NCBI RefSeq assembly: GCF_019331795.1
Contig: NZ_JAHPZL010000004.1
Coordinates: 1-53,769 of the forward strand
DNA length: 53,769 bases
Direction: 5' to 3'
From: Austwickia sp. TVS 96-490-7B
GTDB lineage: Bacteria; Actinomycetota; Actinomycetes; Actinomycetales; Dermatophilaceae
Below, piece by piece: positions 35,640 to 43,607 of this stretch. Positions within the stretch are counted from its first letter, which is position 1. Every line of letters begins with the position of its first letter. The position numbers and the translations under genes were made by a program. Under the pieces are notes generated by a model. That model saw only the letters and a program-made list of their open reading frames with translations, had not been told where the DNA came from and ran no database searches.

Positions 35640-36404
35640 GTGAACACCGCTGCTCGTCGGTCCAAGACTCTGATGGCCACGTCTACCCACGTCGAAATTG
35701 GGGTCCTCGGTCAACGGCGGCTGTTGCGCACGCACGCCTTGGAACGCAACGGCTCCGTGATCTTCTCGCTGGATGACATGCCTGCTCAGTGCGTGCCCCA
35801 CGCTGCTCCAGGCCGCCCAGGACCTGCGCTGGATCTGATGGCGGTGGACGTGTCCAGCGTGTCTGGTCCGGATCGGATCCGCGGCACGGTACGGCTCACT
35901 GGGACCCTGGACATCCTTGAGGGTCCGTTTCGAGACGAGTTGTGCGAGCATCTCGATATCGCCGAGAACTCCCTGATAGGCCGCCTCTCCCCCACCTGGC
36001 TGAGCCTGGAGTGGCGGGTCGAAACCCCTGAGGGCACGCCGACGCTGCAGGAAGTGGATATTGACGACTACCACCTGGCGCCGGTTGATCCATTGGCTGG
36101 CTGGCAAGACCGATGGACAGCGCATCTGTTTGCTGATCATCAGCAGGCTCTTCGCTCAATCGCCGCAGGTCACGTCGAGATGCCCGAAGGCACCGCGGTG
36201 CGACCGATGCTGGCCGATGCTTTCGGCATGGTGCTGCGGCTCAGCGACGGCAGCGGATGGCAGGATTTGCGAGTTCCCTTCCCCCAGGCGGTCGCGTGTG
36301 GGTGTGAAGCGGTGCAAGCGTTCAATCTGCTTGTGGAGACAGCAGAAAAAGGCCGCGAGGAGGCGGCAGGGAAGGTCGTCGTACGCCGTGATGATCTTTC
36401 CTGA
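35640..36404 (+). CDS. DUF2470-type protein, likely heme/iron related
   Basis: The 254-residue protein is of the actinobacterial DUF2470 type. The first 130 residues resemble the split-barrel part (THVEIGVLGQRRLLRTHALE ... LAVDVSSVSGPDRIRGTVRL-like), and the C-terminal half holds the DUF2470 region (WTAHLFADHQQALRSIAAGH) that in HugZ-like proteins contacts heme. GTG 35640 has GGAGG 6 bases upstream. The iron box 37 bases upstream suggests it is induced in iron starvation. A role in heme-iron use or storage is inference. Confidence 0.75.
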   Translation: MNTAARRSKTLMATSTHVEIGVLGQRRLLRTHALERNGSVIFSLDDMPAQCVPHAAPGRPGPALDLMAVDVSSVSGPDRIRGTVRLTGTLDILEGPFRDELCEHLDIAENSLIGRLSPTWLSLEWRVETPEGTPTLQEVDIDDYHLAPVDPLAGWQDRWTAHLFADHQQALRSIAAGHVEMPEGTAVRPMLADAFGMVLRLSDGSGWQDLRVPFPQAVACGCEAVQAFNLLVETAEKGREEAAGKVVVRRDDLS

Positions 36405-36562
36405 GCCTCGTTCTCAACCAACGGAATCGCTGGGAATAAAATCCGCCTAGCTGCAAGAACGATACAAATATCCACATATCGGACGTTTTCTGCATCACAT
36501 CGTGGATCAGCGGATCATGGCGGAATTCATCGTTCCCACGATTTTTCCGACCAGGTGATCCC

Positions 36563-37747
36563 ATGACGCAGACTTCCGACGTTGGGGTCCTCGACCGGTC
36601 CGGCACCGACCCGGAGCAGCCTCACAAGGGCAGTTCCGCGGCCACGCCGGGTGCCCAGGCAGCCGACGCGCCGACCGACCGAGAGACCTCGGCCATTCCT
36701 CCCGTACGACGCCTGACCGCGATGGCCTTCACCATGAACGTCCTCAACGGCATGGCCTTGGGAGTCATCATCTCCCTCATCCCTGGTGCGTTCCTCGGCG
36801 AACTTCTCAAGGCTGTCGTCCCCCACGCTCCCTGGTTGGCAGTCGTCCTTCAGGCAACCACCATGTCGACCTCAATGATGGCTGTCGTCATTGGTTTCCT
36901 CGTCGGATTGAATTTCTCCTTCACCCCGATCGAGTCCGCATCCATCGCCATCGCCACCCAGTTCGCTGCGGGCGCGATGGTCGTCAAAGACGGCGTGATG
37001 ACCCTCAAAGGCACCGGTGATGTCATCACCATGGGGTTGACCGCGGCCTTGGCCGCCGGTCTGGTGCTGCTCATCGGCGAAAAGACCCGGACCTATTCGA
37101 TTCTGGTCGTTCCCGTGACCGTTGTGGTCGTCGCGGGTGTGGCGGGCCGGATCCTCTTGCCTTATGACATGGCGATCACCGCGGCTATCGGTCGCGGCGT
37201 TGAGCACCTGCTGACCCTGCAGCCGGTGGTGATGGCGATGCTGATCGCTCTGGTCTTCTCCGTGCTGATCCTCTCCCCTGTCACCACCGTGGGTATCGCT
37301 CTGGCGATTTCCATCTCCGGCATTGGCGCTGGCGCCGCCAACCTGGGGGTCTGTGCCGCCGGGTTCGGTTTTGCGATCCTCGGCTGGCGGGTCAACGGTC
37401 CTGGGGTGAGTGTGGCGCACTTCCTGGGTTCGCCGAAGATGTCCATGGCCACGTTCTTGTCCCGCCCGAAGGTCGCCATCCCCTCCATGTGCAGCGCGAT
37501 CGTGTGTGGGTTGGTCGGGGTGCTCCTCGGCATCGATGGCACTCCGATGAGCGCTGGCTTCGGGTGGGCCGGTGGGGTCGGGCCGTTGTCCTTCATGAGC
37601 TCCCACGGCTGGCAGGTCGACGCGGTCCTCAAGGGGTTGGTTGCTTTCGTCGCCGCTCCGGTCGGATTCGGGTTGCTGTTCAACCACGTGTTCAAGCGGG
37701 TTGTCCCCCTGGTCGCCGATGAGGATTACCGACTGCATCTCGACTGA
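36563..37747 (+). CDS. PTS system IIC-like membrane protein (EIIC_2 type)
   Basis: The 394-residue protein has an N-terminal hydrophilic leader (about 50 residues) and about ten hydrophobic helices. The sequence is that of the PTS_EIIC_2 family (MNVLNGMALGVIISLIPGAF ... NFSFTPIESASIAIATQFAA ... GWRVNGPGVSVAHFLGSPKM ... FGWAGGVGPLSFMSS). No IIA/IIB or other PTS component is adjacent and no sugar-specific gene is near, so its substrate and even PTS dependence are unclear. GGTGATCCC precedes the ATG. A strong terminator follows. The 158 bases before it hold no gene. Confidence 0.8.
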   Translation: MTQTSDVGVLDRSGTDPEQPHKGSSAATPGAQAADAPTDRETSAIPPVRRLTAMAFTMNVLNGMALGVIISLIPGAFLGELLKAVVPHAPWLAVVLQATTMSTSMMAVVIGFLVGLNFSFTPIESASIAIATQFAAGAMVVKDGVMTLKGTGDVITMGLTAALAAGLVLLIGEKTRTYSILVVPVTVVVVAGVAGRILLPYDMAITAAIGRGVEHLLTLQPVVMAMLIALVFSVLILSPVTTVGIALAISISGIGAGAANLGVCAAGFGFAILGWRVNGPGVSVAHFLGSPKMSMATFLSRPKVAIPSMCSAIVCGLVGVLLGIDGTPMSAGFGWAGGVGPLSFMSSHGWQVDAVLKGLVAFVAAPVGFGLLFNHVFKRVVPLVADEDYRLHLD

Positions 37748-37765
37748 ACAGACAGCTTCGTACGT

Positions 37766-37814
37766 CGACGCGCGGTGGGCGGCTCCTTTCCCGGGGGCCG
37801 CCCACCGCGCGTCG
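37766..37814. terminator. Bidirectional hairpin terminator
   Basis: CGACGCGCGGTGGGCGGC (37766-37783) pairs perfectly with GCCGCCCACCGCGCGTCG (37797-37814) across a 13-base loop. It lies between the convergent PTS-like and DUF1345 genes, about 20 and 11 bases from their ends. Confidence 0.85.
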
Positions 37815-37825
37815 TGGTGTCGCGG

Positions 37826-38524
37826 TTAGCCGCCAGTCAGCATCTTGAAGGCCACCGCGAGCACCACAGCGTTGTAGAAGAAAGCAATGACGCTGTGCCC
37901 CATGACCACCCATCGCATCCGGCGCCGGTTGACGTCGACATCTGAGGTCGCGAAGGTGGTGCCAACGGTAAATGAGAAGTACATGAAGTCGACCGTCCGG
38001 GGATGGTCGATGTGCGAGAACCCCAGCCCTGCGTCGCCGAGTTGGCGATAGAGCAGGGAGTAGCGCAACCCATAACTGGTGTGTAAGAACAGCCAGGCGA
38101 GGACCATGGTCAGGCCACCCACCACTTTGACTGCGAGGGCATCGGCGTCTTTGCCTTGGCCGAGGACGACGACGCTGACGGAGGCGCCGAGGCCAAGGAC
38201 ACTGGTGAGCAGGGGCATCACGGTGCGCAGGGAAGCTTGGAATCTGCTGCTGAGTCCGGCGGTACGTCGGCTGCGTCGGTCGTGTTCTCGGGGATCGTCG
38301 TCGAGGTGGTCTTGGCCGTCTCGTCGGCCTTTGTCGAGGAGCCGGACACCGATTCCGAGGTAGAGCATGGCGAGGAGATTCCAGATGAGCAGCAGGCCGA
38401 GGGCGTCGATCCAAGGAAGCTCGAGGAACACGAGGAGGCCGACAGCGGCGAGGGTGGTTTCGACGACGATGCCGACGTTCGCCCAGGCTCGTCGGTGACG
38501 ACGTCTGGTGGGGGTGGGCGGCAT
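37826..38524 (-). CDS. DUF1345 membrane protein
   Basis: The 232-residue protein has about six TM helices (24-42, 48-66, 103-122, 130-155, 170-195, 208-230) and a charged cytoplasmic segment (DKGRRDGQDHLDDDPREHDR, about 70-90). The VDFMYFSFTVGTTFATSDVD stretch is typical of DUF1345. MPPTPTRRRHRR at 38524 is chosen because AAAGGA lies 6 bases upstream. Function is unknown; members are common in actinobacteria and sometimes resemble a potassium-channel-like pore region. Confidence 0.8.
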   Translation of the reverse strand: MPPTPTRRRHRRAWANVGIVVETTLAAVGLLVFLELPWIDALGLLLIWNLLAMLYLGIGVRLLDKGRRDGQDHLDDDPREHDRRSRRTAGLSSRFQASLRTVMPLLTSVLGLGASVSVVVLGQGKDADALAVKVVGGLTMVLAWLFLHTSYGLRYSLLYRQLGDAGLGFSHIDHPRTVDFMYFSFTVGTTFATSDVDVNRRRMRWVVMGHSVIAFFYNAVVLAVAFKMLTGG

Positions 38525-38694
38525 GTCGTGTCCTTTCACTGGGATGTGCAGCCGGGGCAGTCAGCGGCCGGGGTCATTGTGTCTTGCTTGTCCGGGTGAT
38601 GCGTTGCGCTGGCGTACAGGTCACGTCCAGGAGAGCAGGTGTTGTAGCTCAGATCGGCTACGGGTGGAGTGGTCCAAGGTTCAGGGCATGACGA
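38525..38694. other. Intergenic stretch, no gene seen
   Basis: Between the DUF1345 start and the terminator after the old yellow enzyme gene. GTAGCTCAG and GGTTCAGGGC look tRNA-like in isolation, but no complete cloverleaf forms. Confidence 0.5.
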
Positions 38695-38740
38695 CGGCGC
38701 CGGATCCTTCGCCCCGTCTGGGGTGAGGGATCCGGCGCCG
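38695..38740 (-). terminator. Hairpin terminator after the old yellow enzyme gene
   Basis: CGGCGCCGGATCC (38695-38707) pairs exactly with GGATCCGGCGCCG (38728-38740); the loop holds a second small stem. It lies 51 bases after the stop of the minus-strand gene at 38791. Confidence 0.75.
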
Positions 38741-38790
38741 TGGAGGGTGATCAGCCGGGTGGGGCCGGTGTCACCTGGTCATCGTGAGTG

Positions 38791-39864
38791 TCAGGCGTTG
38801 AGGGCGGGGTAGTCGATGTAGCCCTTGGCGCCGGGGGTGTAGAAGGTGTTGGGGTCGAGGTCATTCAGGGGGGCTCCGGTGCGCCAGCGCTCGACGAGGT
38901 CGGGGTTTCCGATGAACGGGCGACCGACGGCGACGGCGTCGCCGAGGTCGCGGCCGAGCAGGTCGGCGACCTCTTCGAGGGTGGTGATGGTGGCGAAGCC
39001 GGAGTTGATGAGCACTGGACCACCGAAGCGGCGGCGCAGGTCCTGAGTGAGTTCACCATCTGGCGGGGCGAGGATGCTCAGGTAGGCCAGGCCGAGGTCG
39101 GCGATGCTGTCGACGAGGTGGCCGTAGGTGGTGGCGGTGGCGACCGGGTCGTCCTCGATGACGCCTTGGATGTTGTGGGCCGGGGAGATGCGCAATCCGA
39201 CCTTGGCTGCGCCGATGGCGTCGGCGACGGCGCGGACGACCTCGATGGTGAGGCGGGCGCGGTTCTCCGGGGAGCCACCATAGTTGTCGTCGCGGTGGTT
39301 GCTGGAGGTGCCGAGGAACTGGTGCAGCAGGTAGCCGTTGGCGGAGTGGATTTCCACACCGTCGAGGCCTGCTTCGATGGCGTTGCGGGCTGCCTGCACG
39401 AACTCTTCGATGATCCCGGGGATCTCGTCGGTGTCCAGGGCGCGCGGGACAGCGTGGTCCTGCATGCCGGTGGCGGTGACGATCTGGCCGGGTGCCTGGA
39501 TGGCGCTCGGCGCGACTGTCTCTAGGCCGTCCTTGTTGTCGGGGTGGGAGATGCGGCCGACATGCATCAGCTGGACGACGATGCGTCCGCCCTTGTCGTG
39601 TACGGCGTCGGCGACGAGTTTCCAGCCTGCGACCTGCTCAGCACTGTGCAGACCGGGGCTGCGCCAATAGCCTTGGCCGACGGCGCTGGGCTGGGTGCCT
39701 TCGGCGATGATCAGGCCGGCGGTGGCGCGCTGCGCGTAGTACTCGGCGTTCATCTCGTTGGGGACGCCGTGGTCACCGGCGCGGCTGCGTGTCAGCGGGG
39801 CCATCACAAAACGCTGGGGAAGGTCCCAGTTGCCGATGCGGACCGGCTCGAAGGGGGTCGACAT
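38791..39864 (-). CDS. Old yellow enzyme (NADH:flavin oxidoreductase)
   Basis: The 357-residue FMN enzyme is of the NemA/xenobiotic-reductase type: RFVMAPLTRSRAGDHGVPNE (FMN phosphate/isoalloxazine contact), TQPSAVGQGYWRSPG, LMHVGRISHPDNKDG, DGVEIHSANGYLLHQFLG, the paired His/Asn replaced as usual (SNHRDDNYGGSPENRARLTI), and the FMN site GGPVLINSGFATITTLEEVA. It reduces activated alkenes such as quinones and enones. AGGAGAG 5 bases before ATG. It is followed by its own terminator and preceded by a CurA-like reductase of similar function. Confidence 0.92.
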   Translation of the reverse strand: MSTPFEPVRIGNWDLPQRFVMAPLTRSRAGDHGVPNEMNAEYYAQRATAGLIIAEGTQPSAVGQGYWRSPGLHSAEQVAGWKLVADAVHDKGGRIVVQLMHVGRISHPDNKDGLETVAPSAIQAPGQIVTATGMQDHAVPRALDTDEIPGIIEEFVQAARNAIEAGLDGVEIHSANGYLLHQFLGTSSNHRDDNYGGSPENRARLTIEVVRAVADAIGAAKVGLRISPAHNIQGVIEDDPVATATTYGHLVDSIADLGLAYLSILAPPDGELTQDLRRRFGGPVLINSGFATITTLEEVADLLGRDLGDAVAVGRPFIGNPDLVERWRTGAPLNDLDPNTFYTPGAKGYIDYPALNA

Positions 39865-39922
39865 GGTTGTCTCTCCTGTGGTCTAGGGAAGGTAACGGCG
39901 TGGGAAGGGGCGTCTAGCCAGC

Positions 39923-40930
39923 TCAGAGACGGACGATCATCTTGCCAGTGTTGGCGCCGCCGAGCATGTCGATGAAGGCTTGGGGGGCGTTGTCGACGCC
40001 GTCGCGGAAGGTCTCGTCGTAACGGAGCTTGCCCTCGGCGAGCCAGGGGGCGATGTCAGAGACAAACTGGTCGCGCATGTCGGCGTACTTGGAAACGACG
40101 AATCCGCGCAGGGTGAGGCGCTTGCCGATGGCCTGGACGAGGTTGCGGGGGCCAGCTGGCGCGTCGACAGAGTTGTACTGGGAGATGGCACCGCAGAGGG
40201 CGACACGACCGTCGATACGCAGTGCGGAGAGCGCCGCTTCGAGGTGTTCGCCGCCGACGTTGTCGAAGTAGACATCGATGCCCTCGGGGGCAGCTTCGTT
40301 GAGGCGGTCGAGGACGGGGCCATCGTGGTAGTTGAAGGCGGCGTCGAATCCGAGTTCGAGCAGACGGGCGACCTTCTCGGGGGTGCCGGCGCTGCCGATG
40401 ACGCGGGAGGCGCCCTTCAGCTTGGCGATCTGGCCGACGAGGGCGCCGACGGCACCTGCGGCGCCGGAGACGAAAACGGTGTCACCGGGCGCGAATTCAG
40501 CGGCGGCGAGCAGACCTGCGTAGGCAGTCAGACCGGGCATGCCGAGGATGCCGAGGTACGCCGATGCGGGGGCGATGGTGGTGTCGACGACGGTGACCTG
40601 GTCGGCGCCGAGGATAGCGTGCTCGCGCCAGCCGAGGCTGTGCAGCACCGTGGTGCCGACGGGCAGCGCGTCAGCGGTGGAGGCGATGACCTCACCGACG
40701 GCGCCGCCTTCGAGGGGCGCGTCAACCTGGAATGGCGGCACGTAGGACTTGACGTCGTTCATGCGGCCACGCATATAGGGGTCGACGGACATGACGGTGT
40801 TGCGGACGAGGACCTGGTTCGCGTCGAGTTCAGGCAGGTCAGCAGTCTCGAGGCGGAAGTTTTCCGGGGTGGGCCAGCCCTGAGGGCGGGCGGCCAGCAC
40901 GATCTGTCGGGTCGTGGTGGGGATGCTCAT
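39923..40930 (-). CDS. NADPH-dependent enone reductase (CurA/PTGR-like MDR)
   Basis: The 335-residue zinc-free medium-chain reductase shows MSVDPYMRGRMNDVKSY, the NADPH-binding VFVSGAAGAVGALVGQIAKL, and the later VYFDNVGGEHLEAALSALRI, GRVALCGAISQYN and LRGFVVSKYADMRDQFVSDI, as in CurA and prostaglandin reductases. These reduce alpha,beta-unsaturated carbonyls. AGGAGC lies upstream of ATG 40930. It lies 58 bases upstream of the old yellow enzyme gene on the same strand, so the two may be cotranscribed for defence against reactive electrophiles. Confidence 0.92.
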   Translation of the reverse strand: MSIPTTTRQIVLAARPQGWPTPENFRLETADLPELDANQVLVRNTVMSVDPYMRGRMNDVKSYVPPFQVDAPLEGGAVGEVIASTADALPVGTTVLHSLGWREHAILGADQVTVVDTTIAPASAYLGILGMPGLTAYAGLLAAAEFAPGDTVFVSGAAGAVGALVGQIAKLKGASRVIGSAGTPEKVARLLELGFDAAFNYHDGPVLDRLNEAAPEGIDVYFDNVGGEHLEAALSALRIDGRVALCGAISQYNSVDAPAGPRNLVQAIGKRLTLRGFVVSKYADMRDQFVSDIAPWLAEGKLRYDETFRDGVDNAPQAFIDMLGGANTGKMIVRL

Positions 40931-40988
40931 GGTTGCTCCTGAAAGTTCGTCGGCTGGGGTACGTCCGGGAGGTGCGTCCGGGAGGTGC

Positions 40989-41034
40989 GTCCGGAGCCTG
41001 CCGATCGATGGCTGGGGGATCGACAGGCCCCGGA
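40989..41034 (-). terminator. Hairpin terminator after ohr
   Basis: GTCCGG-A-GCCTG-C-CGATC (40989-41006) pairs with GATCG-A-CAGGC-C-CCGGAC (41018-41034), a long stem with two small mismatches. It lies just after the ohr stop on the minus strand. A 13-bp tandem duplication (CGTCCGGGAGGTG) precedes it. Confidence 0.7.
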
Positions 41035-41048
41035 CGCTGGGGGGAGGG

Positions 41049-41471
41049 TCAGTCCTGGGCGACGGTCACAGTGACGTCGATGTTGCCGCGGACGGCGTTG
41101 GAGTACGGGCAGACCTGGTGTGCCTTGTCGGCGAGGGCCTGCGCCTGCTCCTGGGGCAGGTCAGGGATGACCACCTCAAGGGCGACGGTGAGCGCGAAAC
41201 CGCCGGCACCGTTGGGGCCGATGCCGACGCGGGCACCCACGCTGGAGTCACCGAGGTCAGCCTGGGCCTGACGCGCGACGAGCTGCAGAGCTGAGTGGAA
41301 GCAAGCGGCGTATCCGGCTGCGAAAAGCTGTTCCGGGTTGGCGCCGTCCCCGGAGCCACCCATCTCTTTCGGGATGGCCAGCTGCAGGTCGACACCGCCG
41401 TCCGCGGTGCGGGTACGACCGTTACGGCCTGCTCCGGTAGCGATGGCCTCTGCGGTGTAGAGGGCGTCCAT
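41049..41471 (-). CDS. ohr: Organic hydroperoxide resistance protein Ohr
   Basis: Ohr is a thiol peroxidase that reduces organic hydroperoxides with lipoyl-type reductants. The 140-residue protein has the two catalytic Cys: AACFHSAL (C57) and HQVCPYSNA (C121), with Arg 19 in GRNGRTRT-like and Glu 48 in NPEQLF next to the active site. Length and order are those of the family. The OhrR repressor is encoded 130 bases upstream on the same strand; a hairpin ends the gene. AGGAGG is upstream of the ATG. Confidence 0.95.
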   Translation of the reverse strand: MDALYTAEAIATGAGRNGRTRTADGGVDLQLAIPKEMGGSGDGANPEQLFAAGYAACFHSALQLVARQAQADLGDSSVGARVGIGPNGAGGFALTVALEVVIPDLPQEQAQALADKAHQVCPYSNAVRGNIDVTVTVAQD

Positions 41472-41601
41472 GGTGGTCCTCCTGTTGTGATGCGGTGATG
41501 TATTGACGTGTGGGAGAGGCGAGTGCCTCAGGGTGCGCGGACATCACCAGTCGTCGGTTGACGACCAGTGGTCGGCGCTGGGATAGGGAGTGCCCTGCTG
41601 G

Positions 41602-42060
41602 TCAGGCCCGGCAGGGCGGGGGTGTCTCGGCGGCCCGTTCCACGGCTTCGCAGAAGCGCTGCGACAGTGAGCGAAGGGTCTCGACTTCGTCGTCAGTCAT
41701 GTCGAGTGAGTCATGCAGGCACCGTTGCACCCCAGACACCTGGGATCTGAGGTTGCGACCGGTGTCGGTGAGGTGGATCGTGACGCGGCGTTCGTCGTCG
41801 ACGCCACGGCGACGTTCGAGGTATCCCAGGTCAGCGAGCCTTTTAAGCAGAGGAGACAGGGTGCCACTGTCGAGGTGGAGCCGTCGTCCCAGCGCCGTGA
41901 CGGTGATGCCGTCCTCTTCCCAAAGGGCGAGCATCGTCACGAACTGGGTGTAGGTCAGACCAAGCTCGGACAGCGCACTGCGGTAGGCCCCCGAGGCAGC
42001 GCGGGCCGCCGAGTAGAGCGCGAAGCAGAGCTGGTTGTCCAGCGCTAGGTCTCGTTCCAT
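41602..42060 (-). CDS. ohrR: OhrR, MarR-family organic peroxide sensor
   Basis: The 152-residue MarR-family protein starts MERDLALDNQLCFALYSAAR with the reactive Cys12 in the OhrR signature (LDNQLCFALY). The winged HTH follows (TVTALGRRLHLDSGTLSPLL ... GYLERRRGVDDERRVTIHLT). Organic hydroperoxides oxidise this Cys and release DNA. It is directly upstream of ohr, and palindromic AT-rich sites lie just before its start (42093-42119). GGGGAC precedes ATG 42060. No other Cys-rich partner is needed for the one-Cys mechanism, and a second Cys (RCLHDS, and CEAVE near the end) suggests disulfide-type sensing as well. Confidence 0.94.
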   Translation of the reverse strand: MERDLALDNQLCFALYSAARAASGAYRSALSELGLTYTQFVTMLALWEEDGITVTALGRRLHLDSGTLSPLLKRLADLGYLERRRGVDDERRVTIHLTDTGRNLRSQVSGVQRCLHDSLDMTDDEVETLRSLSQRFCEAVERAAETPPPCRA

Positions 42061-42092
42061 GTCCCCTACTGTGCCACACCAGTGAGTGAGGC

Positions 42093-42119
42093 GCAATTCG
42101 ATTGCACACAATTTTATTG
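42093..42119. promoter_or_regulatory. Putative OhrR operator pair
   Basis: GCAAT-TCG-ATTGC (42093-42105) and CAAT-TTT-ATTG (42109-42119) are adjacent inverted repeats 33-59 bases before ohrR. They resemble the AT-rich CAATT/AATTG half-sites bound by OhrR proteins. The same region is also near the start of the divergent metal-sensor gene. Confidence 0.55.
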
Positions 42120-42230
42120 CCCACTGCTCAGCAAGGGGTGGAGCTCACATCACGACGACCTTCCACCGAGCCAACCCACCACTCCCCGCAGCAAGGCGCA
42201 TCGCCCCGCGAATCGTTTTAGAGTTTGCGT

Positions 42231-42581
42231 ATGCATGCAACTACGCAACCACCGATATGGAGTGAGGACGTCGTCACCCTCGCCGTCGAAGTGCTCCGCG
42301 TCCTGGCCGACCCGACCCGCCTCCAGATCGCCGGCCTGCTCCTCGACGACGAATCCTCCGTCTCCGACCTCGCAGCCCGCGTCGAACGCCCCATCCCCGG
42401 CGTCTCCCAGCACCTCGCCAAAATGCGCATGGCCCGCATCGTCACCAGCCGCCGCCAAGGCAATCTCGTCCTCTACCGCGTCAACAACGACCACGTCCGC
42501 CAACTCATCGTCGACACCATCGGCCACGTCGAACACCTCCTCGACGCCGTCCCCGCCCACCACCTCACGGACCAGCCATGA
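42231..42581 (+). CDS. ArsR/SmtB-family metal sensor (Zn/Co type)
   Basis: The 116-residue protein has a winged HTH (ADPTRLQIAGLLLDDESSVS ... PGVSQHLAKMRMARIVTSRR) and a C-terminal helix with His residues at spacing 11 and 14 (NDHVRQLIVDTIGHVEH), the same spacing as His86, His97 and His100 of CzrA. This suggests an alpha-5 zinc/cobalt site. It overlaps the CDF exporter by ATGA (42578), so it is expected to repress that operon until metal binds. ATG 42231 is used; a TTG two codons upstream is possible. Confidence 0.9.
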   Translation: MHATTQPPIWSEDVVTLAVEVLRVLADPTRLQIAGLLLDDESSVSDLAARVERPIPGVSQHLAKMRMARIVTSRRQGNLVLYRVNNDHVRQLIVDTIGHVEHLLDAVPAHHLTDQP

Positions 42582-43546
42582 GACACCGCCTCCGCCACCT
42601 GAGACACCACCTCCAGCACATCCTGTCCGCTCTGACCGGCGGCCACTCCCACGACCACGCCGACCACCTCGACGACGCCCTCGAAACTCACCACGCCGGA
42701 CGACACGTCTTGACCTGGTCTCTCATCGCACTCGCTCTGACGGCGACCTTGCAGGCCGGGGTCGCGGCCCTGTCTGGATCAGTCGCTCTCCTGGGCGACA
42801 CCTTGCACAATGTCGCAGACGCGTTGACCGCCGTACCGCTGTTGATTGCTTTTGCCTGGTCGCGTCGCCCTGCGAACGACCGATTCACCTATGGGTACGG
42901 CCGCGCCGAGGATCTGGCGGGTTTATTCGTTGTCGCGATGATCGCCCTGTCCGCGCTGCTCACGGGCTATGAGGCGATCAGTCGTTTCCTCCATCCCCGT
43001 CCAGTCACTCATCTGTGGGCCGTCGCTGCTGCTGGCGCCATTGGGTTCCTCGGCAACGAGTTGGTCGCCCGATACCGCATTCGGGTAGGTCGTCGTATCG
43101 GCTCGGCAGCGCTCGTCGCAGACGGGATGCATGCCCGCACTGACGGATTCACGTCATTGGCAGTCATTGTCGGTGCTGGTGGGGCGGCGTGGGGCTGGCA
43201 GTGGGCTGATCCCCTGGTGGGATTGCTGATCACCGTCGTCATCCTGGGGGTGTTGCGTACGGCGGTCACGCAGGTCGGCGCCCGGTTGATGGATGCCGTG
43301 GACCGGGACGTCGTCGACGCCGCCCGGGCAGCCGCTGACACCGTGGACGGGGTCTTGGAGGTGCTGTCCTTGCGGTTGCGGTGGATTGGTCACAGCTTGC
43401 ATGCGGAGGCCGATGTGGTTGTCGCAGAGGATCTATCTCTCAAGGAGGCGCATGAGGTGGCCCATCGCGTGGAGGCACACATGACCACGTTGGTACGACG
43501 GCTGGGGTCGGCCACGATCCATGTCAGTCCGGCGCACGCCCACTAG
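42578..43546 (+). CDS. Cation diffusion facilitator (metal efflux)
   Basis: The 322-residue CDF transporter begins with a His-rich tail (HDHADHLDDALETHHAGRHV) that may bind metal. Six TM helices follow; the metal-site motifs are HNVAD in LLGDTLHNVADALTAVPL (TM2) and H-x3-D in ADGMHARTDGFTSLAVIV (TM5). A C-terminal cytoplasmic domain with EVLSLRLRWIGHSLHAEADV completes it. It pumps Zn, Co or similar ions out in exchange for protons. ATGA overlap with the sensor gene gives a two-gene metal-resistance operon. Confidence 0.95.
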   Translation: MRHRLRHLRHHLQHILSALTGGHSHDHADHLDDALETHHAGRHVLTWSLIALALTATLQAGVAALSGSVALLGDTLHNVADALTAVPLLIAFAWSRRPANDRFTYGYGRAEDLAGLFVVAMIALSALLTGYEAISRFLHPRPVTHLWAVAAAGAIGFLGNELVARYRIRVGRRIGSAALVADGMHARTDGFTSLAVIVGAGGAAWGWQWADPLVGLLITVVILGVLRTAVTQVGARLMDAVDRDVVDAARAAADTVDGVLEVLSLRLRWIGHSLHAEADVVVAEDLSLKEAHEVAHRVEAHMTTLVRRLGSATIHVSPAHAH

Positions 43547-43607
43547 GTCTGTCCCGCGTCCTCGCGGTCTCCCTCCGCCCCCTGACTCGTCCGGGAGAAT
43601 CACCGTC

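Noticed and set aside
38630-38690. tRNA-like stretch with GTAGCTCAG and GGTTCAGGGC.
   Set aside because: Acceptor and anticodon arms do not form, so no tRNA is supported.
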